The notes under the pieces are model-generated. The model was not told the origin of the DNA and searched no databases. It saw nothing but the letters and a program-made list of their open reading frames with translations. The position numbers and the translations under genes were made by a program. This document shows, piece after piece, positions 40,614 to 49,608 of a stretch of DNA of 64,000 bases (positions within the stretch are counted from its first letter, which is position 1; the number at the start of each line of letters is the position of its first letter). Source of the DNA: Oscillospiraceae bacterium (lineage in GTDB: Bacteria; Bacillota; Clostridia; Oscillospirales; Ruminococcaceae); the NCBI GenBank assembly GCA_022835495.1, contig BQOK01000001.1, forward strand, positions 3,162,001-3,226,000, given 5' to 3'.

Positions 40614-42803
40614 TTATTTGAATTCTGTCACGCGGATGTCCCTCGCGGCGGCCTGCGCGTTTTCCGCCCAAAGGCCGCAGCACCCGTGGGTCAGCGGCAG
40701 CTCGTCCCGCGCGGCGAGCAGCGGCGCATCCTTGTCCCCCACCCAAACGCGGATCGCGCCGCCCCGCACCTCGGCCCGCAGGGCAAGCCAGCTGCCCTCT
40801 GCAAGCTCATAGGGGCAGGCCGCAAGGGTCCTGCGGTCGTACTGATGGCGTGCGATGCCGCATTCCGCGCCGGTAAAATACACCGAGTATCCCAGGAAAA
40901 AGTCAATGCCCAAAACCGGGTCGGCCCCCTCTCCGCCCTCGGCGGGCTGTGTAACGCGCAGCAAAAGCCCCGCGCGCCCGTCATCGCCCAGTTTTTCGAT
41001 CTTCACCTGGGCCCGCAGGTCGTAATCGCCGGCGTTCACCTCGCCCCACAGGCTCTTGCCCCAGGGGCCGGCCCGCAGCTCCGGGGCGGCGCAGGGCCGC
41101 AGAAAACCCTTTTCCGCCCTGCGCACCTCCAGCCGCGCAAGGCGGGTTTCGCCCAGCGTTTCAGTGAGCTCCAGCGCATGTTCGCCCCGCTCTAAAAACA
41201 AACCAAAGCGCAAAAGCGTATCCTGAAACGCCGCCGGGCTCAGGGCTTTGCCATCCAGCACCGCCTGCAAACCGCTGTTCCGCAGTTCACCGCCGCGCGT
41301 CACGCACAGCTCGTACCGCCCCGCCTGGGCCGCCCAAAGTGTATACCGCGCCCGATCCCCCTTTTGCAGCAGCACGCTGCCATCTGCCCCGGGGGTGCCG
41401 CCCTCGCAGCCAAACACCGGCGCAAACGGGCAGTCCACAGGAATTTTTGCAGCGCGGCACGCGGCTTCGTAAGCCGAATTCACCGCCGCGGTATACCCGC
41501 ACGCGATCCGGCCGCCCCGCGAAAAGTATCCCAGCCGGGCCGGCTGTTCCCCTGCCGCGGCGTCCGCTTCCAGCTGCAGGCGGTCGTCGACCCACAGCGT
41601 CAGCTTCTTTGCTCCTTGCTCCACCCGCAGGCAGTGGAGGGCCTCAAAGCGGTAACCGTCTGGAAGGGTGCCTTTTTCCAGGGTCTTTGTGCCGTCGGCG
41701 TCCGTTTTCTGCAGCCGCACGCAGTGCCCGCGCTGCGAAAAAACAAACTCGTACCGGCGGTTCCCCTCCTGTTCCTGCAGCATGATGCCGCGTTCGCCGC
41801 ACTCCTCCCCGGGCAAAGCAAGGTTCAGCTCTGCGGTAAAGCACGGGCCGAACGCCTGCTGCGTCATCGCCTCAAAGGGGCTTCCCTCACTTGAAAACAG
41901 CTCCTCTTCCCTGTGCCAGGCGTTCCCCGCAAAGCTCCACTCCAGCCGGGGCGCCCCCTCGGTGGGTGGAAACGCCCCGTCCGGCAGGCCCGGCGCAGGC
42001 TGCGGCGTCACCGTGGGGCCCAGCACCTGGGTGGCGCAGCCGTGCCACAGCTGGCGGTCCAGGTCCAGCTCGCGGGAGGCGTCCGGGTTGATGTTGTGAT
42101 ACAACATATAATACGACACCAGATCCGGCCCCAGCACCGTGCTGCTGTGCCCCAGGCCCGTAACACCCCCGCCCGTGCAGACCACCGCCGGGTTGCAGGC
42201 GTCGTCCCGGTAGCCCCGCAGGGGGTGCCTGCTCCAGGCGGTCTGGATGCGGTAACCGCTGCTGAGGTAGTGGTTGCCGGTATAGGTCATGTAATAAACG
42301 CCCCCGCGCTTTCGCACCAGCGGGCCTTCCGTCCAGCCGTGCAGAAACGCGCCGGTGAGCACCGGCTCTCCAAACCCGGCCGGGCCGGTCATCTCGCAGC
42401 CCCAGATGCCCTCGTCCCCCGCCCAGTAAAAGTACCATTTCCCGTCGTCGTCAATGAAAACCGAGCCGTCGATCGCGTGCCCCACATTTTCGCTGATCTT
42501 TCGGAACGGGCCGGTGGGCCGCTCGCTCTCCAGCACATAATGCCCAAAGCCCGAGGGCGAGGTGTACAGATAAAACTTCCCGTCGGAATAGACCACCTCC
42601 GGCGCAAAGGGCACAAGGCCCGGAAACACATCCGGCCCGATCACCGGCCCCTCCGGCCGCCAGTGCACAAGGTCGGCCGAACTCCAGCAGCGCAGGTCCG
42701 GGTTGGTGCAGTAAAGGTAGTACCGGCCGTTCCAGCGCAGCGCAAAGGGGTCTGCAAAGTCGCCGTTTTTCGCAATGGGGTTTTGATAGTAAGCTTGCAG
42801 CAT
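40614..42803 (-). CDS. Multi-domain glycoside hydrolase family 43 protein
   Basis: The 729-residue protein begins with a five-bladed propeller of the GH43 type with the three expected carboxylates: D18 in FADPF, D112 in AIDGSVF and E159 in GWTEGP. Two beta-sandwich regions follow (about 310-470 and about 480-725), which look like concanavalin-type and carbohydrate-binding domains. No signal peptide is visible, so it acts on imported oligosaccharides. GH43 enzymes are arabinofuranosidases, arabinanases or xylosidases; context favours the first. It sits between the permease and secreted-enzyme genes with gaps of 9 and 15 bases. Confidence 0.88.
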   Translation of the reverse strand: MLQAYYQNPIAKNGDFADPFALRWNGRYYLYCTNPDLRCWSSADLVHWRPEGPVIGPDVFPGLVPFAPEVVYSDGKFYLYTSPSGFGHYVLESERPTGPFRKISENVGHAIDGSVFIDDDGKWYFYWAGDEGIWGCEMTGPAGFGEPVLTGAFLHGWTEGPLVRKRGGVYYMTYTGNHYLSSGYRIQTAWSRHPLRGYRDDACNPAVVCTGGGVTGLGHSSTVLGPDLVSYYMLYHNINPDASRELDLDRQLWHGCATQVLGPTVTPQPAPGLPDGAFPPTEGAPRLEWSFAGNAWHREEELFSSEGSPFEAMTQQAFGPCFTAELNLALPGEECGERGIMLQEQEGNRRYEFVFSQRGHCVRLQKTDADGTKTLEKGTLPDGYRFEALHCLRVEQGAKKLTLWVDDRLQLEADAAAGEQPARLGYFSRGGRIACGYTAAVNSAYEAACRAAKIPVDCPFAPVFGCEGGTPGADGSVLLQKGDRARYTLWAAQAGRYELCVTRGGELRNSGLQAVLDGKALSPAAFQDTLLRFGLFLERGEHALELTETLGETRLARLEVRRAEKGFLRPCAAPELRAGPWGKSLWGEVNAGDYDLRAQVKIEKLGDDGRAGLLLRVTQPAEGGEGADPVLGIDFFLGYSVYFTGAECGIARHQYDRRTLAACPYELAEGSWLALRAEVRGGAIRVWVGDKDAPLLAARDELPLTHGCCGLWAENAQAAARDIRVTEFK

Positions 42804-42812
42804 GGTTTCTCC

Positions 42813-43655
42813 TCACCCCTTGATGCCCGAAAGCGCCATGGATTCCACAAAATATTTTTGGCATACGGTAAACAGGATCAGCACCGGCAGCAGCGCGATC
42901 AGCGCTGCCGCCATAATCACGGGGATGTCCGTCTGGGTTTCGTGGTACGAATTCAGCATTGCAATGGCCACCTGCACCGTTTGCTTTTTGGCGTCGTTCA
43001 CAAAGATCACCGGCCCCAGGTAGTCGTTCCAGGTGGCCATAAAGATCATGATGATATTGCTCACCGCCGCCGGCTTTGCCAGGGGCATAAAAATGCGCCA
43101 GTAGATCTTAAAGTAGCTGCATCCGTCTATGCGGGCCGCCTCGATCAGCCCCGTGGGCAGCCCCTGCATGTACTGCCGCAGAAAAAAGATCATCGACGCG
43201 TTGCCCAGCGCCCCCGGCACGATCAGCGGCAGCAGGGTGTTGATCCAGTGCACCCGCGTGTAAAGGATGTACTGGGGCACCAGCAGCACCACGAACGGGA
43301 TCATCATGGTGGAGAGCAGCGCCATAAAGCATAGCTTTTTGCCGGGGAAATTCAGCTTTGCAAACGAGAACGCGGCCATCGTGGAGGAGATCGTGCCGAA
43401 AAACAGCACCCCCGCCGAAACGATCACGCTGTTTTTGATCCCCGTCACCAGGTTCGACTTGGTCCACACCTCCACATAGTTGTGCCAGTCCACCGGGTCG
43501 GGGATCCAGCGCGGCGGGATCTCGTACACCAGCTTTGCTTCCTTCAGCGAGGTGGAAAGCATCCAGACAAACGGGACCACCATGGTAAAGGCCCCCAGCA
43601 GGAGCAGCAGGAACACCGCAGCGCGCCCCGGCGACGTTTTCGCTTTTTGTTTCAT
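42813..43655 (-). CDS. Sugar ABC transporter permease (MalG type)
   Basis: The 280-residue protein has six hydrophobic segments and the ABC-permease loop 'EAARIDGCSYFKIYWRIFMPLAKPA' in its second half, which contacts the ATPase. This is the MalG/LacG type of the CUT1 importer family. It follows the other permease by three bases. No ATPase gene is present in this operon. Confidence 0.93.
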   Translation of the reverse strand: MKQKAKTSPGRAAVFLLLLLGAFTMVVPFVWMLSTSLKEAKLVYEIPPRWIPDPVDWHNYVEVWTKSNLVTGIKNSVIVSAGVLFFGTISSTMAAFSFAKLNFPGKKLCFMALLSTMMIPFVVLLVPQYILYTRVHWINTLLPLIVPGALGNASMIFFLRQYMQGLPTGLIEAARIDGCSYFKIYWRIFMPLAKPAAVSNIIMIFMATWNDYLGPVIFVNDAKKQTVQVAIAMLNSYHETQTDIPVIMAAALIALLPVLILFTVCQKYFVESMALSGIKG

Positions 43656-43658
43656 CGC

Positions 43659-44549
43659 TCATTCCCCCTCATACACCCATTTGTTCGAAATCTTGAACTG
43701 AAGCAGGGTCAGCACCAGGATCATCAGCCCAAACACCACCGCAGCGGCGCAGGCATACCCCATCTGGCTGTAATTGAAGGCCTTCTGCCAGATGTAGTAA
43801 ACCACCGTGGCAACCCCGTAGCCCCGCCCGCCGTCGCTCGTGAACAGGTTCACCTCAATGAAGGTCTGCAGCGAGCCGATCACGTTCACGGTGAGCAGAT
43901 AAAAAATGATCGGGGTCAGCAGCGGCAGGGTGATCCGCTTAAACTGCTGAAAGCCCGTAGCGCCGTCGATCATGGCCGCCTCATAATATTCCGCCGGCAG
44001 GTTTTTGAGCGACGCCAAAAAGTAGATCGCTGTAATGCCGATCATTTTCCAGGCAATCATGATAATGATCATGCGGCGGGTCCACACCGGGTCGCTCATC
44101 CAGTTGGGGCCCTCAATGCCAAACAGCCCCAAAAACTGGTTTACAAGGCCGAACTCCGAGTTGAACAGCCATTTCCAGATCAGCACCAGCGCCACCACCG
44201 AAGAAATATACGGCACATAATAGATCACGCGGAAGACCTTTTCCCCTTTGATCTTCCTGTTGCAGGCCATGGCAAACAAAAGGCCCAGGGTCATGTAAAT
44301 GGGAATGGGAAGCATCATGTAAAGGGTGTTGCGCAGCGCGATCCAGAATTTCGGATCCTTGAACAGCTCCACAAAATTGGCAAGGCCCAAAAATGTCTTA
44401 TCGCGCACCAGAACGTTCCAGTTGGTAAAAGAGGCATACACGCACAGGCCCAGCGGCAGCAAAAAGAAAAATAAAAACTGAAGCATGGACGGCACGACAA
44501 ACAAAAACCCGGATACCCTTTCCTCGCGCCTGAGGCTTTTTTTCAACAT
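43659..44549 (-). CDS. Sugar ABC transporter permease (MalF/LacF type)
   Basis: The protein of about 296 residues has six hydrophobic segments and the permease loop 'EAAMIDGATGFQQFKRITLPLL'. It pairs with the downstream MalG-type permease. The start is uncertain: ATG at 44549 or 44561 are the candidates, with AAAGGGG near the latter; I chose 44549 for spacing. Confidence 0.9.
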   Translation of the reverse strand: MLKKSLRREERVSGFLFVVPSMLQFLFFFLLPLGLCVYASFTNWNVLVRDKTFLGLANFVELFKDPKFWIALRNTLYMMLPIPIYMTLGLLFAMACNRKIKGEKVFRVIYYVPYISSVVALVLIWKWLFNSEFGLVNQFLGLFGIEGPNWMSDPVWTRRMIIIMIAWKMIGITAIYFLASLKNLPAEYYEAAMIDGATGFQQFKRITLPLLTPIIFYLLTVNVIGSLQTFIEVNLFTSDGGRGYGVATVVYYIWQKAFNYSQMGYACAAAVVFGLMILVLTLLQFKISNKWVYEGE

Positions 44550-44612
44550 AAAAACACTCATCCCCTTTATGTGCGGTCGCCTTTTACCAAGCGCTCCCAC
44601 GGTTTCACACGC

Positions 44613-44644
44613 GCGCACCGGCAGGGCTTTCCCCGCCGGTGCGC
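44613..44644 (-). other. Intercistronic hairpin between binding-protein and permease genes
   Basis: A perfect 10-bp stem (GCGCACCGGC at 44613-44622 with 44635-44644) lies in the 105-base gap after the binding-protein gene. It probably stabilises or partly terminates the message so that binding protein exceeds permease. Confidence 0.6.
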
Positions 44645-44654
44645 CCGGCTTCCT

Positions 44655-46001
44655 TTATTGATTCAGCGCTTTCTGCTGTTCTATGCTCTTGTCCAGCAGC
44701 TGCTGCACCGGGGCCGCCATGGAATCACAATATTCCTGGGCGGTCATTTCACCGTCGTACACCGCGTCGATGCCGGAATTGAATTCGCTCCACCACTCCT
44801 GGTTGAAGGTGCGGGATTGGGTGGCCAGCCGGCCGTAATCCGCCAGCACGTTCAAAAAGCCGTTTTTGTTGGCGGGTCCCTTGTCCATCGCGCTGTACTC
44901 GCCGTAGGCCATATCCTTCAGGGTGGGCACGGACATGCCGGTGGTGTAGCTGGTGCGCTGCGCGTCCTCGTTGAACGCAAGGAATGCGGCCAGGTCACAG
45001 GCGGCCCCGGCATTTTTGCTGCTGGGCGACACCGCCAGCCCTGCGCTGCCGAACCAAACGGCCTTGTCGCCTGTGCTGGGGCTCACGGGCCAGTCCATCA
45101 CATCCCAGTCAAATTCGCAGCTCCACAGGTCGGCGGTGGACCAGGACCCCACACCCATCATGCCCAGCTTTCCCTGCATAAAGCGGTCGTAGCTGCTCAG
45201 CGAGGCCTCCTCCGCAGAAGTGGGGGCCGCGTGATCCTTGCAGCGCAGGTCCGCCACATACTGCAGCGCCTCGGTGAACTTGGGGTCGGTAAAGGCCACC
45301 TTCGAGAGGTCCTTGTCCAGCCAGTCGGCGCCGTTCGACCACACCGCCGACTCCAGCGAGTACATGCCCGTGCCGTACACATCTCCGCTTGTCAGCTTCA
45401 CGGCGGCCTCCCGGTAGTCGTTCCAGTCCCAGGGATCCTCCTCGGTGGGCGGGGTAATGCCCGCCGCTCTGAACAGATCCTTGTTGTACACAACGGCAAA
45501 GGCGCTCACATCCTTGGGCAGCGCATAGATGGGGCCATTGCCCAGCGAAGCGCCGTCGTAGCGGTAGATATCCAGGGCGTTCGACCAGATGTTGTCCGCC
45601 TCAAAGATCTCGTTGTTGTCCACATACGAGGTCAGGTCCAACAGGTTGCCGGTGGCCGCGTATTTCATCACCCAGTCCACGCTGCAGTAAAACACGTCCG
45701 GCTGGTCGCCCGCAGCGATCATGTTCTGCAGCTTGGTATCAAAATCGCTGTTCGGAACAACGATGTACTCCACTTCCACGTCGGGGTATTTTTCCTCAAA
45801 CTGATCGATCATGGCCTGGAAGGTCGCCACCTCGGCGTCGTTGCCCCAGCCCATAAACTTCAGATGTGTTTTTTCACCGGCTGCCGAAGGGGCCGCTCCC
45901 CCTCCCTGCGGCGCGGGGGCAGAGCCGGTGTTTCCACCGCAGCCGGTCAGCACGGCCGCCCCAAGGGCCGCGGCAAGAAAGATCGACAGAAACTTTTTCA
46001 T
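44655..46001 (-). CDS. Sugar-binding lipoprotein of the glycan operon
   Basis: The 448-residue protein has a lipoprotein signal peptide with lipobox cysteine C21 (VLTGCGG), a Ser/Pro/Ala/Gly-rich linker and a solute-binding protein 1 fold (KFMGWGNDAEVATFQAMIDQFEEKYP at the start of the first lobe). It delivers oligosaccharides to the two downstream permeases. First gene of the six-gene leftward operon. AAAAGGAG precedes the ATG. Confidence 0.92.
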   Translation of the reverse strand: MKKFLSIFLAAALGAAVLTGCGGNTGSAPAPQGGGAAPSAAGEKTHLKFMGWGNDAEVATFQAMIDQFEEKYPDVEVEYIVVPNSDFDTKLQNMIAAGDQPDVFYCSVDWVMKYAATGNLLDLTSYVDNNEIFEADNIWSNALDIYRYDGASLGNGPIYALPKDVSAFAVVYNKDLFRAAGITPPTEEDPWDWNDYREAAVKLTSGDVYGTGMYSLESAVWSNGADWLDKDLSKVAFTDPKFTEALQYVADLRCKDHAAPTSAEEASLSSYDRFMQGKLGMMGVGSWSTADLWSCEFDWDVMDWPVSPSTGDKAVWFGSAGLAVSPSSKNAGAACDLAAFLAFNEDAQRTSYTTGMSVPTLKDMAYGEYSAMDKGPANKNGFLNVLADYGRLATQSRTFNQEWWSEFNSGIDAVYDGEMTAQEYCDSMAAPVQQLLDKSIEQQKALNQ

Positions 46002-46284
46002 AATAATCTCCTTTTTGATTTTTCAGCGTTTTTCTTCAAACTCGGCGTGTGCGGCGGCCTCCCTCCTTTGTTTTTCTGTTTAAAACAATATTTATGTTTA
46101 TTTCTGCCTCTACCTTACCACCGTCGGCGCATTTATGTCAATATATTTGTTCTTTTAGACGCAATTTTCGTATTATGCGCTATATTAAAACCATTTTTAT
46201 TGTTATAAATGCTATAAAATTTGGTTAGACAGAAGTCCCTGATTATGGTATGATTATTTCAAGCAAACATCGTGGAGGAATCGT
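46002..46284. promoter_or_regulatory. AT-rich divergent regulatory region of the glycan locus
   Basis: The only strongly AT-rich stretch of the locus. Rightward, TAGACA (46226-46231) and TATGAT (46249-46254) are 17 bases apart and drive the regulator. Leftward, a perfect TTGACA is present on the minus strand (46136-46141), with a poor -10. Close to the leftward gene lie TGTTTAAAACA (46077-46087, palindromic) and a second TGTTT half-site (46095-46099), candidate operators. Confidence 0.6.
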
Positions 46285-47205
46285 ATGTCTAAAATTCTGG
46301 AATTGAATGCCGACCGGGAGGAGCAGCTCTGTGAAGTGGCCAAGGCTCTGTCCATTCCCACCCGCATTCAAATTTTAAAGCTTTTATACTATAACAGTTA
46401 TAATATAGGCGAGATCGCCGAGCAGCTGCACATCCCCGCCTCCACCGCCGCGCTCCACATCCGCACGCTGGAGAGCGCGGGCCTCATCAACACCGAGCAG
46501 CAGCCCGGCAGCCGCGGCTCCATGAAGCTGTGCAGCCGCAAGAATGATTTTGTGAGCATCCGCCTGGTGGGTACCCCCACCAATGTGAGCCAGGTCTCCA
46601 CTGTTTCCATGCCCGTGGGCGCCTACACCGACTGCGAGATCCTGCCCACCTGCGGCCTGGCCGATGAAAACGCGGTCATCGGCTACGAGGACCGCCCCGC
46701 GGACTTTTTCCTTCCCGCGCGCATGCGCGCGCAGCTGCTCTGGTCCTCGGGCGGCTATGTGGAATACAAATTCCCCTATTCCCTTGGGGCCGGGGCCACG
46801 CCCAAGCAGCTTCTCCTCACCTTTGAGGCCTGTTCCGAGGTGGCAAACTACCGCGAAAACTGGAAGTCCGACCTGACGATCTGGATCAACGGCAAAGAGT
46901 GCGGCACCTGGCGCTCCCCCGGCGATTTCGGCGCCCGCCGGGGGCGGCTCACCCCCGCCTGGTGGGAGAGCGGCGCCACCCAGTACGGCCTCCTTGTAAC
47001 CGTGGCGGTCTCGGGCGAAGGGTGCCTCATCAACAACCAGCCCGCCTCCGGGCTGCGGCTTGGGGATCTGGGGCTTGGCGGAAGCTGCTCGGTCACGGTC
47101 CGCATCGGCAATAAAAAAGACGCCGAATATGTGGGCGGCTTCAACCTGTTCGGCGAAAAGTTCGGCGATTTCGAGCAGGACATCAAGCTCTCGTTTGTTT
47201 ATTGA
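46285..47205 (+). CDS. ArsR-type regulator with long C-terminal beta-rich domain
   Basis: The 306-residue protein has an N-terminal winged helix (residues about 8-85) with SIPTRIQILKLLYYNSYNIGEIAEQL and PASTAALHIRTLESAGLI, the ArsR pattern, but no metal-binding cysteines. The remaining 210 residues are beta-rich with many aromatic and glycine residues (VEYKFPYSLGAGA, LTIWINGKECGTW, GLRLGDLGLGG), resembling a carbohydrate-binding or lectin-like sandwich. Being divergent from the glycan operon, it probably senses a sugar and controls that operon. It is far longer than classical ArsR proteins (about 100 residues). ATG preceded by GTGGAGG. Confidence 0.85.
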   Translation: MSKILELNADREEQLCEVAKALSIPTRIQILKLLYYNSYNIGEIAEQLHIPASTAALHIRTLESAGLINTEQQPGSRGSMKLCSRKNDFVSIRLVGTPTNVSQVSTVSMPVGAYTDCEILPTCGLADENAVIGYEDRPADFFLPARMRAQLLWSSGGYVEYKFPYSLGAGATPKQLLLTFEACSEVANYRENWKSDLTIWINGKECGTWRSPGDFGARRGRLTPAWWESGATQYGLLVTVAVSGEGCLINNQPASGLRLGDLGLGGSCSVTVRIGNKKDAEYVGGFNLFGEKFGDFEQDIKLSFVY

Positions 47206-47249
47206 TTCCTCGTTTCCCCGCCGCGCCGCAAAAAACCGGAAATGCAGCA

Positions 47250-47285
47250 AAAAGGCCCCGGCTCAAAAATGAGCCGGGGCCTTTT
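47250..47285. terminator. Bidirectional terminator
   Basis: A perfect 15-bp stem (AAAAGGCCCCGGCTC at 47250-47264 with 47271-47285) and a 6-base loop lie between the convergent regulator and ROK genes. Confidence 0.93.
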
Positions 47286-47319
47286 CCGTTTTCAGCGCCG
47301 GGGCAGGCCCCCTGCACCT

Positions 47320-48723
47320 TTATTTTACCTCGGGCAGGCTGGCGGCCGCCGAACTCTGGCCCACGCGGCGGGTCATCTCGTCCGGGGCTTCGGGGCGGAA
47401 CGCCACCTCGGGGTACTCCTCGTCCATCACGCGGGCCGCGGTTTCCAGAATGATGTCGCCGCCCTTGCCGCTCATCACCCGGCCCATCATCTGCACATGC
47501 CGGATGTCATAGAACTGTGCATACAGGCCCATGGTGTGGCCCAGGTACACGCCGATGCTCTCGTACACCTTCACGGCGCGCTCGTCGTTCTCGGCCATCA
47601 GGCCCTGCACCACCTTCAGCTTCTGGGCGGGGGCGTCGGCCTCGTTCAGCTCAATGCCCGCGCGGGGCGCCAGCTTGATCACGCCGTCCTGGCTGAAATA
47701 CTTCACGCCGCAGCCGATATCGCCGCTCCACTCGTCCTGCATGGCGTCGGGCTGGCCGTCCACCGGGGCGAAAGCCAGCTCGTTCAGCCAGCCGCAGATG
47801 TTGCCCTCGGCGTCCACATAGCCCACGGCCTCGCTGGTGCCCATGGCAATGCCCATGATGCCGTTTTCACCCAGGCCCATGGCCCCGGCCAGCGCGCTCA
47901 CGTCGCCGTCGTTGGCCACCACCACCGGGATCTCATAGCCCAGGATGCGGCTCAGATCCTCGGCCGCGCGGGTGTAGATGTTCTTGACCTTTTTCGCAAA
48001 GTCCTCTTTGCCCACCTTCAAAAACAGGCTGGCCACCATGCACTTGTTGTCAATGTAAACGCCCGCGCTGGACACGCCGATGCCGTCCACCTTCCGGCCC
48101 TTTTCCAGGATCTTGGCCGCCGCCGTCTCCATGGCGGCCAGAATGCCCAGGTAGTGGTAGTCCGGGTTCGAGTTGACCTTGGGGTACCACACCACCTCTT
48201 CGCTGTAGATGGTCTCGCCGTCGATCACCGCGCTCACCTTGCGGTCGGAGCCGCCGGCGTCAAAGCCGATGCGGGCGCCGTTCACATGCCGGCCCACGCT
48301 CTCGGCCTTCTGGAACGCCTGGGGTTTCCGGTCGTAGGGCAGGGCCTCCACCTCAAAGGCGCGCTCATACACGCCCTCCATGAATTCCTTGTCGAAGGCG
48401 CGGCTGCCGGTTTCGGTGTAGGCGTTTTTAATGCCCTCGGCCAGCTTGTCGTCGCCGCAGATATACACCTTAAAGCCGCCCCAGCTCCACAAGAGGAACT
48501 TTACCAGCCGGTCCACATAGTAAGCGTCGGCCTCGGCCATATCGGGGGTGCCGTGCACCTTGCACTCCCAGGTTCCGATCTGGCCGCCGCTGCGCTCCAC
48601 CGCGATGCACAGGGGCTTTGCAGCGCCCTTTTCATAGTGCTTGAAGAACAGGCCCAGGGGCACAAAGCCCGGGTCCAGCTCGGGCAGGTTCTTTACCGGG
48701 ATCTCCACATTCAGGAATTTCAT
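47320..48723 (-). CDS. Long ROK-family protein (putative sugar kinase)
   Basis: The 467-residue protein has an N-terminal domain of about 150 residues and then a ROK/actin-type ATPase core: GFDAGGSDRK (153-162) as phosphate-1 loop, ANDGDVSALAGAMG and GIAMGTSEAVGYV as later nucleotide and sugar-contact parts. The zinc-binding CxCGxxGC motif of classical ROK kinases is missing; the region reads EWSGDIGCGVKY. It may phosphorylate a sugar released by the neighbouring glycosidases, but altered activity is possible. Start at 48723, with AAAGGAAGG upstream. Confidence 0.82.
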   Translation of the reverse strand: MKFLNVEIPVKNLPELDPGFVPLGLFFKHYEKGAAKPLCIAVERSGGQIGTWECKVHGTPDMAEADAYYVDRLVKFLLWSWGGFKVYICGDDKLAEGIKNAYTETGSRAFDKEFMEGVYERAFEVEALPYDRKPQAFQKAESVGRHVNGARIGFDAGGSDRKVSAVIDGETIYSEEVVWYPKVNSNPDYHYLGILAAMETAAAKILEKGRKVDGIGVSSAGVYIDNKCMVASLFLKVGKEDFAKKVKNIYTRAAEDLSRILGYEIPVVVANDGDVSALAGAMGLGENGIMGIAMGTSEAVGYVDAEGNICGWLNELAFAPVDGQPDAMQDEWSGDIGCGVKYFSQDGVIKLAPRAGIELNEADAPAQKLKVVQGLMAENDERAVKVYESIGVYLGHTMGLYAQFYDIRHVQMMGRVMSGKGGDIILETAARVMDEEYPEVAFRPEAPDEMTRRVGQSSAAASLPEVK

Positions 48724-49041
48724 GATGCGTTCCTTCCTTTCAAAGCATGGCATAAACTTGGCCCGCTCGCCTGGGGCCGCTCTTTATGCCCATTGTAGCA
48801 CAATCCGGCCGGGCATGTCTTGTCCGGCTTGGCTTTTGTGTTTGCACTTTTGTGCTGTTTGCCCCTTTGCACGATAGGCCCCTGCCCTGCTGCGCCTTCC
48901 GGCGGCGCTTTTTCCGGGGGCAGCTTCTGCCTTGTGCAAGGCGCGCGACACCGTTAGGCCGGTTGGACCTTACTTCGTCAAATCCGGCAAATTAAGGCAG
49001 CCGCCTCAACCTTGGCGGCTGCCCGGTCACGCTCGCTTGCC
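48724..49041. other. Intergenic region with the YdeI-gene terminator
   Basis: About 320 bases without a supported gene. It holds the upstream region of the ROK gene and, at the right edge, an inverted repeat (48996-49023). I saw no RNA gene or mobile-element ends. Confidence 0.5.
48996..49023 (-). terminator. Terminator of the YdeI-family gene
   Basis: A perfect 10-bp stem (GGCAGCCGCC with GGCGGCTGCC) and an 8-base loop are followed on the minus strand by TTAATTTG. Confidence 0.65.
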
Positions 49042-49608
49042 CTACATCGGCTTTAGATTTTTTTCCAAACGTCCCATCATCCATGCCAACCGTTTCAAGC
49101 GGCCATCTTCTGTTTTTGCGTCAAGATAAGCCCTTGTATATGTCTTTTTCACGGATGCCGGCATATTCTGAAAATTAGCATAGGCCGGTTCGTTTTCTTT
49201 CAATAATAGGGCGACCATCTCTATTTGCTCTTGTGCTATATCGGAAGGGGCCGCCGCACGCTCCCATTGACCATTGCGTTTCGCCTCTTCAATTTTCTTT
49301 CGCCCATACTCGGTCATCAGCCCTTTTGTTTCCAGCTCTGCGGCCAGCGCTTTGTTTTTAACAGACCATTTACTGTTTTTCTTTCTCATGGAGAAATATT
49401 TTATATACGAGTTATCATCAATCTTTTTCATCACACCATCTATCCAGCCAAAGCAAAGGGCTTCCTCCAATGCTTCACCGGCTTTTAATGTTTTCACTTC
49501 GTCTGTTTTCCCAAATTGCAGCCAAACACCTTCGCCGGACAGGCAGTTGCTCCACAACCACTCCCGGAATTCCTTACGAGTTCCAAAGCACAGTACATCT
49601 TTCTGCAT
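49042..49608 (-). CDS. YdeI/OmpD-associated family protein, low-GC gene
   Basis: The 188-residue cytosolic protein matches the YdeI family: TRKEFREWLWSN at the start, EEALCFGWIDGVMKKID, RKKNSKWSVKNKA and the C-terminal YxxAKTEDGRLKRL-type helices. The function is unclear; relatives are annotated as stress- or envelope-associated. Its codon use is far richer in A and T than every neighbour, with AAA, AAT and TTT frequent, suggesting recent transfer. It stands alone with a weak GGGAATGCATG-type upstream sequence. Confidence 0.85.
   Translation of the reverse strand: MQKDVLCFGTRKEFREWLWSNCLSGEGVWLQFGKTDEVKTLKAGEALEEALCFGWIDGVMKKIDDNSYIKYFSMRKKNSKWSVKNKALAAELETKGLMTEYGRKKIEEAKRNGQWERAAAPSDIAQEQIEMVALLLKENEPAYANFQNMPASVKKTYTRAYLDAKTEDGRLKRLAWMMGRLEKNLKPM

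Noticed and set aside
48724-49041. Insertion-sequence or transposon scar beside the low-GC gene
   Set aside because: No transposase fragment, terminal inverted repeats or target duplication could be seen; the inverted repeat there fits a terminator.
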